Below, piece after piece: positions 7,548 to 20,004 of a stretch of 64,000 nucleotides of DNA. Below the pieces are notes generated by a model that did not search any database, was not told where the DNA came from, and was given only the letters and a program-made list of their open reading frames with translations. This DNA is from Micromonospora rhizosphaerae. Its GTDB lineage: Bacteria > Actinomycetota > Actinomycetes > Mycobacteriales > Micromonosporaceae. The stretch covers positions 1,054,001 through 1,118,000 of the forward strand of contig NZ_FMHV01000002.1 of NCBI RefSeq assembly GCF_900091465.1, read 5' to 3'. How positions within the stretch are numbered: the first letter of the stretch is position 1; every line of letters begins with the position of its first letter. The position numbers and the translations under genes were made by a program.

Positions 7548-8765
7548 TCAGGCCGTCGCGGTCAGCACCCGGACCGCCTCCCGGACGTCGTCGGTGAGGT
7601 GCACGGTGGTGGCGAGGTCGCCGAACGGGGACGCCGCGAGGAGTGGCCGCAGCAGCGACTCGATCGGCAGCTCTGTCGTCCAGTACGTCCGGTCCAGGAA
7701 GACGTACGCGCCGCTGGCGCCGTCGGTGCCGTAGTAGGTCTTGGTGGCCGCCTGGAACACCTCCTGCACCGTCCCCGCCCGGCCCGGCGCGAAGACGATC
7801 CCGCCCCGGGCCAGCCGGAGGATGGTGTCCTCCCGGATCGCGTTGGAGAAGTACTTGGCGATCCGTCCGGCGAAGAGGTTCGCCGGTTCGTGCCCGTACA
7901 GCCAGGTGGGGATGGCGAGACCGCCCGAGCGCGCCCACTCGGTGCCGGTCGCGGCGGGGCGCTGGGCAGGCAGGGTCGGCCCGGGCGCGTACCGCTGCCG
8001 GACCGCCAGCGCGGCGGCCGTGTAGCGGTCGTGGTCGGTGAAGTCCGGGGCGGTGGCGAGCAGGTCGATCGCACCGGTCAGCTCCTCCGCCGGCCAGGCC
8101 GACAGGAACGCGCCGAGGTTGGCCGCCTCCATCACGCCGGGACCGCCGCCGGTCACCACCAGCCGGTCGGCCCGGGCCAGCTCCCAGCCCAGCACCGCCG
8201 CCATCCGGTACGCGGCGCTGCCGCGCGGCACGGCGTGCCCGCCCATCACCCCGACCACGGACTGTGGGCCGTGTTCCGCCAGCCAGGACCGGGTGGCGTC
8301 GACCAGGGCGTTGTCCACCCCGTGGTCGTGCAGCCGCTGGCCGAGCGCCTCGCGGACGTCCGGCAGCGCGCCGCCGTGCGCGCGGAAGTGCTCGTACACC
8401 CGGGTGTCGTACATGCCGGCGAAGCCGGCGTCGGCGAAGCCGGCCGCCAGGTCGTCCGGGGTGTAGAGGTGGGACGGCTGGGTCGAGTAGGGCAGCCCGG
8501 AGAAGGGCGGCACCACGTTCGCGCCGCGGCGGACCAGGTCGGCGCCGACCTCGCGGTTGGTGAACCGGCAGCCCACGAAGAGGGTGCCGGCGACCTCGAC
8601 GCCGGTCAGGTCGGGCACCGGATGGAGGTCGAGGCGTAGCCCCTGCACGGTCAGCCCGGCGAGGCTGCCGGTCGCCAGCCGCCCGTCGAACTCGGCCCGG
8701 GTCTCGATCTCGTCAACGCTGGTGTCGTGCGGCTCGATGACGTCCGCGGGAGGTGGGGTCGGCAC
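7548..8765 (-). CDS. LOG-family (lysine-decarboxylase-like) nucleotide-binding protein
   Basis: 405 aa. The Rossmann core runs from about 165 to 360: VVGVMGGHAVPRGS, then VTGGGPGVMEAAN at 203-216, and APGRAGTVQEVFQA near 340, which corresponds to the family PGGxGTxxE motif with PGR in place of PGG. LOG proteins with both motifs are usually phosphoribohydrolases on nucleoside 5'-monophosphates. This protein is about twice the length of the short LOGs, with an extra N-terminal 160 residues as in the longer bacterial subgroup. The start is a GTG with AGGA nine bases upstream. The PGR variant leaves the substrate uncertain. Confidence 0.8.
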   Translation of the reverse strand: MPTPPPADVIEPHDTSVDEIETRAEFDGRLATGSLAGLTVQGLRLDLHPVPDLTGVEVAGTLFVGCRFTNREVGADLVRRGANVVPPFSGLPYSTQPSHLYTPDDLAAGFADAGFAGMYDTRVYEHFRAHGGALPDVREALGQRLHDHGVDNALVDATRSWLAEHGPQSVVGVMGGHAVPRGSAAYRMAAVLGWELARADRLVVTGGGPGVMEAANLGAFLSAWPAEELTGAIDLLATAPDFTDHDRYTAAALAVRQRYAPGPTLPAQRPAATGTEWARSGGLAIPTWLYGHEPANLFAGRIAKYFSNAIREDTILRLARGGIVFAPGRAGTVQEVFQAATKTYYGTDGASGAYVFLDRTYWTTELPIESLLRPLLAASPFGDLATTVHLTDDVREAVRVLTATA

Positions 8766-8827
8766 CAGATCATCCTGCCCCTGGGCGGCAAATCGGCCAA
8801 ACCCGGCCGGGAGGGTGCCGTAACGGG

Positions 8828-8860
8828 CAGGAGCCCGGCGACGTGGCCGCCGGGCTCCTG
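8828..8860. other. Strong hairpin in a divergent intergenic region
   Basis: Perfect 13-bp stem CAGGAGCCCGGCG / CGCCGGGCTCCTG with a 7-nt loop. It looks like a terminator but lies between two divergent genes, 63 bases upstream of the LOG-family start. It could be an attenuator on the LOG transcript or the end of a short RNA. Confidence 0.5.
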
Positions 8861-8888
8861 CGTAACCGGGTCCTGGGGAGGCTCCGGA

Positions 8889-8904
8889 CCATTAGTTGTA
8901 ATGG
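8889..8904. promoter_or_regulatory. AT-rich dyad, possible operator
   Basis: CCATTA, four bases, TAATGG: a perfect 6-bp inverted repeat in a locally AT-rich spot within very GC-rich DNA, midway between the divergent LOG-family and DUF3151 genes. No regulator gene is adjacent, so the binder is unknown. Confidence 0.35.
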
Positions 8905-9017
8905 AGAACATCGCCGGGCGGCATGGACCGCAGGCGTGACGAAAGCCTCAACCGTTCGGCCGACCAGGTCGCCCGACTCCCTCGCGCGCCCGCGGGCGAA
9001 GCGGGTTGAATGGGGCG

Positions 9018-9446
9018 ATGCAGAACCTGTTGCCTGAGCCACCGGCCACCCTCCTGCCCGCGAACGAGGAGGCCGACGCCGCCCTGGCGGCCGCCGCCCA
9101 GCAGGACACCGACGAGGCGTACGCCGATGTCGCCGCCCGCTTCCCGGCCTACAGCGCGGCCTGGGCCGCGCTGGCCGCCCGGGCGTTCGCCGCGGGTCAG
9201 GTCATCCCCGCGTACGCCTACGCGCGCACCGGGTATCACCGGGGCCTGGACCAGCTGCGCCGCAGCGGCTGGAAGGGGCACGGCCCGGTGCCCTGGTCGC
9301 ACAAGCCCAACCGGGGCTTCCTGCGCTGCCTCTACCTGCTCTCCCGGGCCGCCGGCGAGATCGGCGAGGCGGACGAGGCGGCGCGCTGCGCCCAGTTCCT
9401 GCGCGACTGCGACCCGGCCGCCGGCGACGCCCTGGCCAGCCACTGA
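9018..9446 (+). CDS. DUF3151 family protein
   Basis: 142 aa, typical family length. It begins MQNLLPEPPATLLP and contains the conserved block ARTGYHRGLDQLRRSGWKGHGPVPWSHKPNRGFLRCLYLL followed by an RAAGEIGE...ARCAQFL helical repeat resembling a TPR. It is cytosolic with no known activity. DUF3151 genes often sit close to purA in actinomycetes, as here. An in-frame TTG four codons upstream is possible; the ATG was preferred. Confidence 0.85.
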   Translation: MQNLLPEPPATLLPANEEADAALAAAAQQDTDEAYADVAARFPAYSAAWAALAARAFAAGQVIPAYAYARTGYHRGLDQLRRSGWKGHGPVPWSHKPNRGFLRCLYLLSRAAGEIGEADEAARCAQFLRDCDPAAGDALASH

Positions 9447-9453
9447 CCCGCTC

Positions 9454-9490
9454 CGACGGCCGGTCCGGCCGCTGGTCGGGCCGGCCGTCG
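9454..9490. terminator. Hairpin terminator after the DUF3151 gene
   Basis: CGACGGCCGG pairs with CCGGCCGTCG, and the stem extends four more pairs with one G-U. It lies between convergent genes. Confidence 0.75.
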
Positions 9491-9497
9491 TGCGTGG

Positions 9498-14092
<4,595 letters not shown>

Positions 14093-14128
14093 CCCACCCC
14101 CCGGCCGCCCGCCCCGGTTCACTCCCGT

Positions 14129-14183
14129 GATCATGAAGTTATTGCGCTGACACGCCGGCGTCAGTGGCAATAACTTCATGATC
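14129..14183. repeat. Palindromic repeat, GATCATGAAGTT family, copy 1
   Basis: 17-bp perfect arms (GATCATGAAGTTATTGC and its complement), plus an inner CTGAC/GTCAG stem, giving an almost continuous 55-base hairpin. It begins 37 bases after the purA stop, so it can also act as the purA terminator. Confidence 0.85.
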
Positions 14184-14204
14184 GACCGAGGCTTGCGCAG
14201 GGCG

Positions 14205-14235
14205 TTGTCCACAGGGGGTGGCGCGGTTATCCACA
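14205..14235 (+). promoter_or_regulatory. Two tandem DnaA-box sequences
   Basis: TTGTCCACA (14205-14213) and TTATCCACA (14227-14235) lie on the same strand, 22 bases apart start to start, each followed by GGGGG. The second matches the consensus DnaA box in all nine positions, and the first is the form common in GC-rich actinomycetes. They lie directly upstream of the AbiEi-like gene. No replication genes are in the window, so this is not the main origin. Confidence 0.6.
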
Positions 14236-14277
14236 GGGGGTTTTGTCGATCTCTGTGGGGGTGGATCGTCGGCGGGC

Positions 14278-15213
14278 ATGGATGCTCTGACGATCGTGCG
14301 GCGGGTGGCTGCCGGCCGGGACGGCGTGGTGACGTTGGCTCAGGCGCGGGCAGCCGGGCTCAGTGTGCACGAGGTGCAGCGGTTGTGCCGGGCCGGCCGG
14401 TGGCGGGCCATTGCCAGGGGCGGATACCTCGTGGACGCGGACCGCTACGACGGGATTCCTCGACGTGCTCGCATCCGAGCCGCCGTCGCCTCGTTCGGTC
14501 CCGGGGCGGCGGTCGTGCTCGGCACGGCCGCCGAGCTGCACCGGATCGAGGGCTTGCGCCCGAGTGACTCCATTCACCTCTCGGTACCGGGTCCGGCCGC
14601 CCGGCCGGCCCGACTGGCTCACCCCGAGGTGGTGGTTCACCAGCTGCTCATCGCGCCAGGCCAGTTCGGACGGGTCGCCGGCATCATGGCCACCGATCCG
14701 CTGCGAACGGTCTCGGACCTCATCCTTCGCGAACAGCGCTATACCGCGGTCTCCCTGCTCGATTCCGCGTTGAATCGAGGCCTGCTGCGGCCGGAGGATC
14801 TGCAACTGGTGCCGTCGCTGCTTCGAGGCCGACGAGGCGCGGTCGCCGCCCGTGCCTACCTGACGGAGGCGGACGGCCGGGCACAGTCTCCGCTGGAGAC
14901 GCGCACCCGGCTGCGCTGCGTCGATGGAAAGGTCCCACCGGATGCCCTCCAACTCGAGGTACGGGACCATGATGGCTACCTCATCGGTATCGGCGACATG
15001 GGGTGGCGTGCCTCGCGCATCATCGCCGAGGCTGACGGCCGCGCCGCGCAAGGAAGTCCGGACGCCCTCTTCGCCGACCGCCACCGCCAGAACCGCCTGC
15101 TGAACGCCGGCTGGGCCGTCCTCCGCTTCACCTGGGCCGACACCCTCCGCCCCGACTACATCCCGTGGATGGTCCGGCAGGCCATGGCCGCCGCACGGGA
15201 TCGTCGATCATGA
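14278..15213 (+). CDS. AbiEi-type N-terminal domain fused to a nuclease-like domain (DUF559-type)
   Basis: 311 aa. The N-terminal winged-helix part (VVTLAQARAAGLSVHEVQRLCRAGRWRAIARGGYLV, about 15-50) is the AbiEi antitoxin-type domain. The C-terminal part has EADGRAA...DRHRQNRLLNAGWAVLRFTWADTLR, the fold and spacing of DUF559/Vsr-like endonuclease-related proteins, although the usual first Asp motif is poorly visible (GIGDMGW may stand for it). Such genes are common solitary genes in actinomycetes with no proven function; no AbiEii toxin gene is adjacent. The stop codon TGA is supplied by the downstream palindrome. The ATG follows the DnaA boxes; no clear ribosome site is seen. Confidence 0.75.
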   Translation: MDALTIVRRVAAGRDGVVTLAQARAAGLSVHEVQRLCRAGRWRAIARGGYLVDADRYDGIPRRARIRAAVASFGPGAAVVLGTAAELHRIEGLRPSDSIHLSVPGPAARPARLAHPEVVVHQLLIAPGQFGRVAGIMATDPLRTVSDLILREQRYTAVSLLDSALNRGLLRPEDLQLVPSLLRGRRGAVAARAYLTEADGRAQSPLETRTRLRCVDGKVPPDALQLEVRDHDGYLIGIGDMGWRASRIIAEADGRAAQGSPDALFADRHRQNRLLNAGWAVLRFTWADTLRPDYIPWMVRQAMAAARDRRS

Positions 15214-15260
15214 ACTTGTTACCCACCGGCTCGGCGTGTCGTGGCAACAACTTCATGATC
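15206..15260. repeat. Palindromic repeat, GATCATGAA family, copy 2
   Basis: Left arm GATCATGAACTTGTTACCCAC and right arm complementary to GATCATGAAGTTGTTGCCAC, with few mismatches. It has the same length and outer sequence as copy 1. The first bases contain the TGA stop of the preceding gene. Confidence 0.8.
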
Positions 15261-15283
15261 AACGGGGGCATCAAGGGGGCCGG

Positions 15284-15289
15284 TAGGAT
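15284..15289 (+). promoter_or_regulatory. -10 element of purD (leaderless start)
   Basis: TAGGAT lies eight bases before the purD GTG, and no ribosome-binding sequence is present. This is the usual layout of leaderless actinomycete transcripts. Confidence 0.55.
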
Positions 15290-15297
15290 GCGGGGTC

Positions 15298-16548
15298 GTG
15301 CGGGTTCTTCTTGTGGGTGGTGGGGGGCGGGAGCATGCGCTCGCGCTCGGGCTTTCGGCCGATCCTTCCGTTGAGGCGCTGATCGCGGCGCCGGGGAATC
15401 CTGGCATCGGTGCGCTCGCCGAGCTGCGGAGCTTGGACGCGACCGATCCGTCGGCCGTTGCCGCCCTGGCCGTCGAGGTGGGGGCCGATCTCGTGGTGAT
15501 CGGGCCGGAGGCGCCGCTGGTGGCGGGGGCCGCCGACGCGGTGCGGGCCAAGGGGATCCCCGCGTTCGGCCCGTCCGCCGAGGCGGCTCGGCTGGAGGGC
15601 TCCAAGGCCTTCGCCAAGGACGTGATGCTCGCCGCCGGTGTACCGACAGCCCGCGCCTTCACCTGCACCGACGCGGAGAGCACGTGCCGAGCGCTCGACG
15701 AGTTCGGGCCGCCGTACGTGGTGAAGAACGACGGGCTTGCCGCGGGCAAGGGCGTCGTGGTCACCGAGGACCGCGCCGCCGCGCTGCGGCACGCCGAAGA
15801 GTGCGGCCGGGTGGTGATCGAGGAGTACCTCGCCGGACCCGAGGTCTCGCTCTTCGTGGTCACCGACGGCGAGGCCGCGCTGCCGCTGCTCCCCGCGCAG
15901 GACTTCAAGCGGGTCGGCGACGGTGACACCGGCCCGAACACGGGCGGCATGGGGGCGTACGCGCCCCTGCCCTGGGCGCCGCCCGGTCTGGTCGGCGAGG
16001 TCGTGCGCGACGTCGTGCACCCGACCCTGGCCGAGATGCGCCGCCGGGGCACGCCCTTCGCCGGGCTGCTCTACGTCGGGCTGGCGATCACCGCCGCCGG
16101 GCCGCGGGTGATCGAGTTCAACGCCCGGTTCGGCGACCCGGAGACGCAGGTCGTCCTCGCGCTGCTGGAGACGCCGCTCGCCGGGCTGCTGCACGCCGCC
16201 GCGACCGGCACGCTGGCCGCGCACCCGCCGCTGTGCTGGCGGGACGGCGCGGCGGTCACCGTGGTGGTGGCCGCCGAGGGCTACCCGGCCGCGCCGCGCA
16301 CCGGCGACGTGATCGCCGGCGCCGACCGTCCCGGCGTCATCCACGCGGGCACCGCCCACCGGGCCTCCGACGGCGCGTTGCTCTCCGCCGGCGGCCGGGT
16401 CCTCTGCGGTACGGCCACCGGCCCCGACCTGGCCGCCGCGCGGGACGCCGCGTACGCGCTGGTCGACGGGATCGAGTTGGCCGGCTCGCACCACCGCACC
16501 GACATCGCCGCTGCGGCGCAGGACGGCCGGATCACGATTCCGGCCTGA
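15298..16548 (+). CDS. purD: Phosphoribosylamine-glycine ligase PurD
   Basis: 416 aa ATP-grasp enzyme for the second step of purine synthesis (phosphoribosylamine + Gly + ATP to GAR). The N domain begins [16 protein letters not shown]. The ATP-grasp part shows [15 protein letters not shown] (about 140-155), [21 protein letters not shown], and [14 protein letters not shown] with the Mg-binding Glu and Asn. It starts at a GTG with a TAGGAT box eight bases upstream and is probably leaderless. It stands alone, convergent with the next gene. Confidence 0.97.
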   Translation: MRVLLVGGGGREHALALGLSADPSVEALIAAPGNPGIGALAELRSLDATDPSAVAALAVEVGADLVVIGPEAPLVAGAADAVRAKGIPAFGPSAEAARLEGSKAFAKDVMLAAGVPTARAFTCTDAESTCRALDEFGPPYVVKNDGLAAGKGVVVTEDRAAALRHAEECGRVVIEEYLAGPEVSLFVVTDGEAALPLLPAQDFKRVGDGDTGPNTGGMGAYAPLPWAPPGLVGEVVRDVVHPTLAEMRRRGTPFAGLLYVGLAITAAGPRVIEFNARFGDPETQVVLALLETPLAGLLHAAATGTLAAHPPLCWRDGAAVTVVVAAEGYPAAPRTGDVIAGADRPGVIHAGTAHRASDGALLSAGGRVLCGTATGPDLAAARDAAYALVDGIELAGSHHRTDIAAAAQDGRITIPA

Positions 16549-16551
16549 CCG

Positions 16552-16612
16552 GGCAACCCCGGCCCCGTCGCCTCCCTCCAAAGCGGCGAGGCGAGGAGGT
16601 GGCCGGGTTGCC
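16552..16612. terminator. Long nested hairpin terminator after purD
   Basis: Outer arms GGCAACCC...GGCC pair with GGCCGGGTTGCC, and an inner TCGCCTC pairs with GAGGCGA. It lies between convergent genes. Confidence 0.75.
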
Positions 16613-16627
16613 GGTGGATGTCGACGG

Positions 16628-18163
16628 CTATCCCTGAGCCGCCGGCCCCGGTCCCGGCCGACCGGCCGAGCCCTGGCTCCGGCCGGTCATCCGGTCCAGC
16701 AGGTTGGCGGTGGCCCGCTCGATGCGGTCGTCCCGGTGCCCGGGGCGGTTGAGCGCCATCGTCCAGCAGAGCGTGCCGGTGGCGAAGACGAGGCCGCCCT
16801 GCGGCGTCTCGTACAGGTGGGCGTTCTGCACCTGCTGCCCACCCTCCCTGGTCCGGTACGGCGACGCGCTGAGCACGGCGGACTTGGCGGTGGCGGGGCG
16901 CGGGCCGCCCGGGTTGACGCCGTCCGCCTCGCCACCGACCACGCCGGGGATCCGGTCGCCGTCGGCCACCCCGGCGCCGGCCCAGAACCAGTGGTCCGCC
17001 GCCCGGACCACCAGCGGCTGCGGGGCGCCGACGATGCCGTTGTACTGCACCCCGAGCAGCGCCTGCTCGGCCGGCCCGAGGCTGCGCCACTTGACCGTCG
17101 GGCCGGCGGCGTCCTGTCCCGGATCCGGCATGGTCTTGGCGCAGGCGACCACCCGCTCGGGCCGCCCGTCGGCGGCGGGCCGCACCCGGATGTGCCAGTA
17201 GACGCTGTTCGCGCCGAGGAAGGCCAGGCTCGTCCCGGCGGCCACCGCCCGCTCCGCGGCCCGGCGCATCGCCAGCGACCAGTACTCGTCGTGCCCGGCG
17301 AAGACGAGCCCCCGGTGGTGGGTCGGGTCGAGCCGTCCGGAGTGCAGGTCGAAGCTGGTGGCGTAGCTGACGTCGTACCCGTTGCGTTCCAGCCACTGGA
17401 TGGCGTCGTGATCCCGGGTGAGCTGGATGGGGATGCCCGCGTCGGCGTACGGCCGGTCGAAGGAGACCTCCAGCGCGCGGACCCGGGGATCGCGGCGACG
17501 GTTCGACCCGAAGCCGTTGTAGAGGCTCTTGCCGGTCCGTCCGTCCATCGGCCACTGGTTGTACGCCTGCCAGGTGGTGACCGGCAGCACCACGCAGAGC
17601 GCGGCGGCCCGCCGGTCGTCGCGGACCACGAACGGCGTGCAGGCGCGCCAACCGTCGGCCGAGGTGAAGACCGCCTGGTAGAGGCCGGATGTCCAGTCCT
17701 CCGGCACCCGCAGCGTCCAGGACACCGGCCAGCGGCAGGCGATGGTCCCGGTTGCCGGGTCGGCCGCGGGCACCGGCTGCGGTACGCCGTCGAACTCCGG
17801 GCTGGTCACCAGCGTCCGGGCACCCGCACCGCCGTACCAGCCGAGCCGGTGGACGGAGATCCGGTACCGGCCGGCGGGGTTGACCGCGACGTGGAAGTCG
17901 ATGGTCTCACCGGGGGCGACGCTGGTGGCCGAGGCGTACCCCTGGATCTGCCGGTGCCGGTCGTCGGCGTTCCGCCGAGCGTCCTGCGGCGGCCACCACG
18001 GTTCGCCGACCGCCTGGTTCTCCAGCTCCACGGGGGGCGGCTCGCGCCGGGCCAGGCGGCCGGCGTGATGTTCCCCGAGGGCCGGCTCGGTGGTGCCGAG
18101 CGCCACGGCGGACGCGCCGCCGGCGAGCAGACCGAGAGCCCAGCGCCGGCGGAGTCGGAACAT
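16628..18163 (-). CDS. Secreted protein with N,N-dimethylformamidase beta-subunit-like domain
   Basis: 511 aa. A signal peptide of twin-Arg-like form (RLRRRWALGLLAGGASAVALG, cleavage near residue 30) is followed by a domain resembling the large subunit of dimethylformamidase: VAPGETIDFHVAVNP...RISVHRLGWYGGAGAR, then TWQAYNQWPMDGRTGKSLYNGFGSNRR, AGHDEYWS and ATGTLCWTMALNRPG. The DEYWS and nearby His/Glu could bind iron, as in DMFase. Exported actinomycete members have no assigned substrate. The small DMFase subunit is not encoded nearby. A lipobox Cys is absent, so it is either free or Tat-exported. Confidence 0.75.
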   Translation of the reverse strand: MFRLRRRWALGLLAGGASAVALGTTEPALGEHHAGRLARREPPPVELENQAVGEPWWPPQDARRNADDRHRQIQGYASATSVAPGETIDFHVAVNPAGRYRISVHRLGWYGGAGARTLVTSPEFDGVPQPVPAADPATGTIACRWPVSWTLRVPEDWTSGLYQAVFTSADGWRACTPFVVRDDRRAAALCVVLPVTTWQAYNQWPMDGRTGKSLYNGFGSNRRRDPRVRALEVSFDRPYADAGIPIQLTRDHDAIQWLERNGYDVSYATSFDLHSGRLDPTHHRGLVFAGHDEYWSLAMRRAAERAVAAGTSLAFLGANSVYWHIRVRPAADGRPERVVACAKTMPDPGQDAAGPTVKWRSLGPAEQALLGVQYNGIVGAPQPLVVRAADHWFWAGAGVADGDRIPGVVGGEADGVNPGGPRPATAKSAVLSASPYRTREGGQQVQNAHLYETPQGGLVFATGTLCWTMALNRPGHRDDRIERATANLLDRMTGRSQGSAGRPGPGPAAQG

Positions 18164-18268
18164 CGGGCAGCTCCAGGACGGGAAAGCGGACCTGCCGGGA
18201 CCGGCGGCGGATGAGAAGGTACCACCGGCCGCCCGTCCCGTCTGTCCCGTGTGGCCCTGGCCCCGGCC

Positions 18269-19831
18269 TCAGCCGTAGTAGCGGCGCAGCTCCCGGCTGA
18301 GCACCTTGCCGGTGGCGTTGCGGGGCAGGTACTTCACGAAGATCACGTCGCGGGGCACGGAGAAGCGGGCCAGGTAGTGCCGGACGTACTCGCGGACCGC
18401 CTCCGGGTCGAGCGTCTCGCCGGCGTGCAGGGCGAGGAACGCGGCGAGCCGCTGGCCGTACTCGGGGTCGGGCACCCCGATCACGGCGGCCTCGCGGACC
18501 TGCGGCAGCCGGGAGAGCAGGTCCTCCACCTCCGAGGGGAAGACGTTCTCGCCGCCGGAGATGATCATGTCGTCGGCCCGCCCGTCGACGAAGAGCAGCC
18601 CGTCGGGGTTGATCCGGCCCAGGTCGCCGGTGTCCAGCAGGCCGTCGTGGGTCTCCCGCCGGGCACCCGAGGTGTACCCGTCGAAGAGCATCTCGTTGCC
18701 CACGAAGATCCGCCCGACCCGCCCGTCCCGGACCGGCTCGTCGGCCTCGTCCAGGATCTCCAGCCGGGTGCCGTGCGGCGGCCGACCCGCCGTGGTCGGC
18801 GCCTCCCGCAGGTCGGCCGGGCCGGCGATGGACGCCCAGGAGACCTCGGTCGAGCCGTACAGGTTGTAGAGGACGTCGCCGTAGACGTCCATGAACCTCG
18901 GGGCCAACCCGCCGGGCAGGGCCGAGCCGCTGACCGCGACCACCTTCAGCGGCGGCCGGGGGTTCGGCGGTGGCACCTCGAGCAGCCGCTGCAGCATCAC
19001 CGGTACGGCGAAGAGCGCGTCGCACTGCTGCGCCACCAGCGCGGTCTGCGTGGCAGCCGGGTCGAACCGGCGGTGCAGCACGATGGTGGCCCGCAGCGCG
19101 AAGGCCACCTGGAGGGCCGCGTACCCCCAGGTGTGGAAGAGCGGCGCGGCGATCATCATCCGGTCGCGGGCGTGCAACGGGATCCGGTCGATGATGGAGA
19201 CCAGCGGACCGAAACCGTTCGGGGTGGGGCGCCGGGCGCCCTTCGGGGCGCCGGTGGTGCCGGAGGTGAGCACGATGGTCCGGCCGTCCCGCTCGGGAGG
19301 CTGAAGTTCCCCGGGCAGCGCGCCGGCGATCAGGTCCGCCTGTACCCGCTCGTCGATCCGGTGCACGTCGGCGGGGAGGCCGAGGATCCGCTCGGCGAAC
19401 TCGGTGTCGTGCACCAGCACCCGCAGCGACTGTTCATCCGCGACGGTGGCGAGCTGCGCGGCGGAGAGCCCGGTGTTGACCAGTACGGCGTCCGCGCCGA
19501 GCAGCATCGCGGCGACCACCGCCTCGATCAGCCCGTGATGGTTGCGGCAGAGCACCCCGACCCGGTCTCCGGCCTGCACGCCGAGCCCGGCCCGCATCGA
19601 CCGGGCCAGTCGCTCGGACCGGTCGAGCAGCTCCTGATAGGTCAGCTCACCGCCCTGCTCGTCCACGATGGCGGTGCGGTCCGGGTCGCGGGCGGCGGCC
19701 TGGCGCAGCTCACCGGCGAGGCTCCAGCCCCATTTACGCAGCGCGCCGAGCTGGGAGGCGACCCGGATCGGACGGCCGGGGTTGAGCAGCCCGCGACGGG
19801 TCAGCGTGGCGACGATGAACGGCAGGTCCAA
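18269..19831 (-). CDS. Acyl-CoA synthetase (FadD-type, AMP-binding)
   Basis: 520 aa. The adenylation motif TIVLTSGTTGAPKGARR is at about 188-204, with AAPLFHTWGYA, LYGSTEVSWASI (A5), LLDTGDLGRINPDGLLFVDGRADDMIISGGENVFPSEVE (A7-A8) and the C-terminal catalytic Lys in PRNATGKVLSREL. It activates a fatty or carboxylic acid to acyl-AMP and then acyl-CoA. The TTG start has AAGGAGGG nine bases upstream, and no in-frame ATG fits the family start better. It lies upstream of, but apparently separate from, the acyl-CoA dehydrogenase unit; both point to beta-oxidation or lipid remodelling. Confidence 0.93.
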   Translation of the reverse strand: MDLPFIVATLTRRGLLNPGRPIRVASQLGALRKWGWSLAGELRQAAARDPDRTAIVDEQGGELTYQELLDRSERLARSMRAGLGVQAGDRVGVLCRNHHGLIEAVVAAMLLGADAVLVNTGLSAAQLATVADEQSLRVLVHDTEFAERILGLPADVHRIDERVQADLIAGALPGELQPPERDGRTIVLTSGTTGAPKGARRPTPNGFGPLVSIIDRIPLHARDRMMIAAPLFHTWGYAALQVAFALRATIVLHRRFDPAATQTALVAQQCDALFAVPVMLQRLLEVPPPNPRPPLKVVAVSGSALPGGLAPRFMDVYGDVLYNLYGSTEVSWASIAGPADLREAPTTAGRPPHGTRLEILDEADEPVRDGRVGRIFVGNEMLFDGYTSGARRETHDGLLDTGDLGRINPDGLLFVDGRADDMIISGGENVFPSEVEDLLSRLPQVREAAVIGVPDPEYGQRLAAFLALHAGETLDPEAVREYVRHYLARFSVPRDVIFVKYLPRNATGKVLSRELRRYYG

Positions 19832-19930
19832 GCCGCAACCCTCCTTCCGGCAGCCTGGAAGGGCCCCCGCAGGAGCCCTTCCACGCCGAGCGTGTCCTCT
19901 CGATCATGCACCCGCCGCGCTGGACAGCCC

Positions 19931-20002
19931 AGCGCGGCCGGGCAGCCCGAGCGCGCCGGGCAGCGCAGCGCGGCCGGGCAGCCCGAGCGCGCCGGGCAGC
20001 CC
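19931..20002. repeat. Two 36-bp tandem repeats
   Basis: A 36-base unit occurs twice, and each unit is itself two related about 18-base halves of the form GCGCGSCCGGGCAGC. They lie just after the stop of the acyl-CoA dehydrogenase gene (minus strand) and upstream of the acyl-CoA synthetase gene. Confidence 0.75.
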
Positions 20003-20004
20003 GG

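Noticed and set aside
8651..8911. Short minus-strand frame starting MFSITTNG
   Set aside because: Overlaps the LOG-family gene in another frame and runs through a strong hairpin; could be a leader peptide but codon pattern gives no support.
14205..14235. Chromosomal replication origin
   Set aside because: Only two DnaA boxes and no dnaA, dnaN or AT-rich unwinding region nearby.
14218..14277. Longer start for the AbiEi-like protein at 14218
   Set aside because: The extra residues would begin between the DnaA boxes and match no family start; the ATG at 14278 fits.
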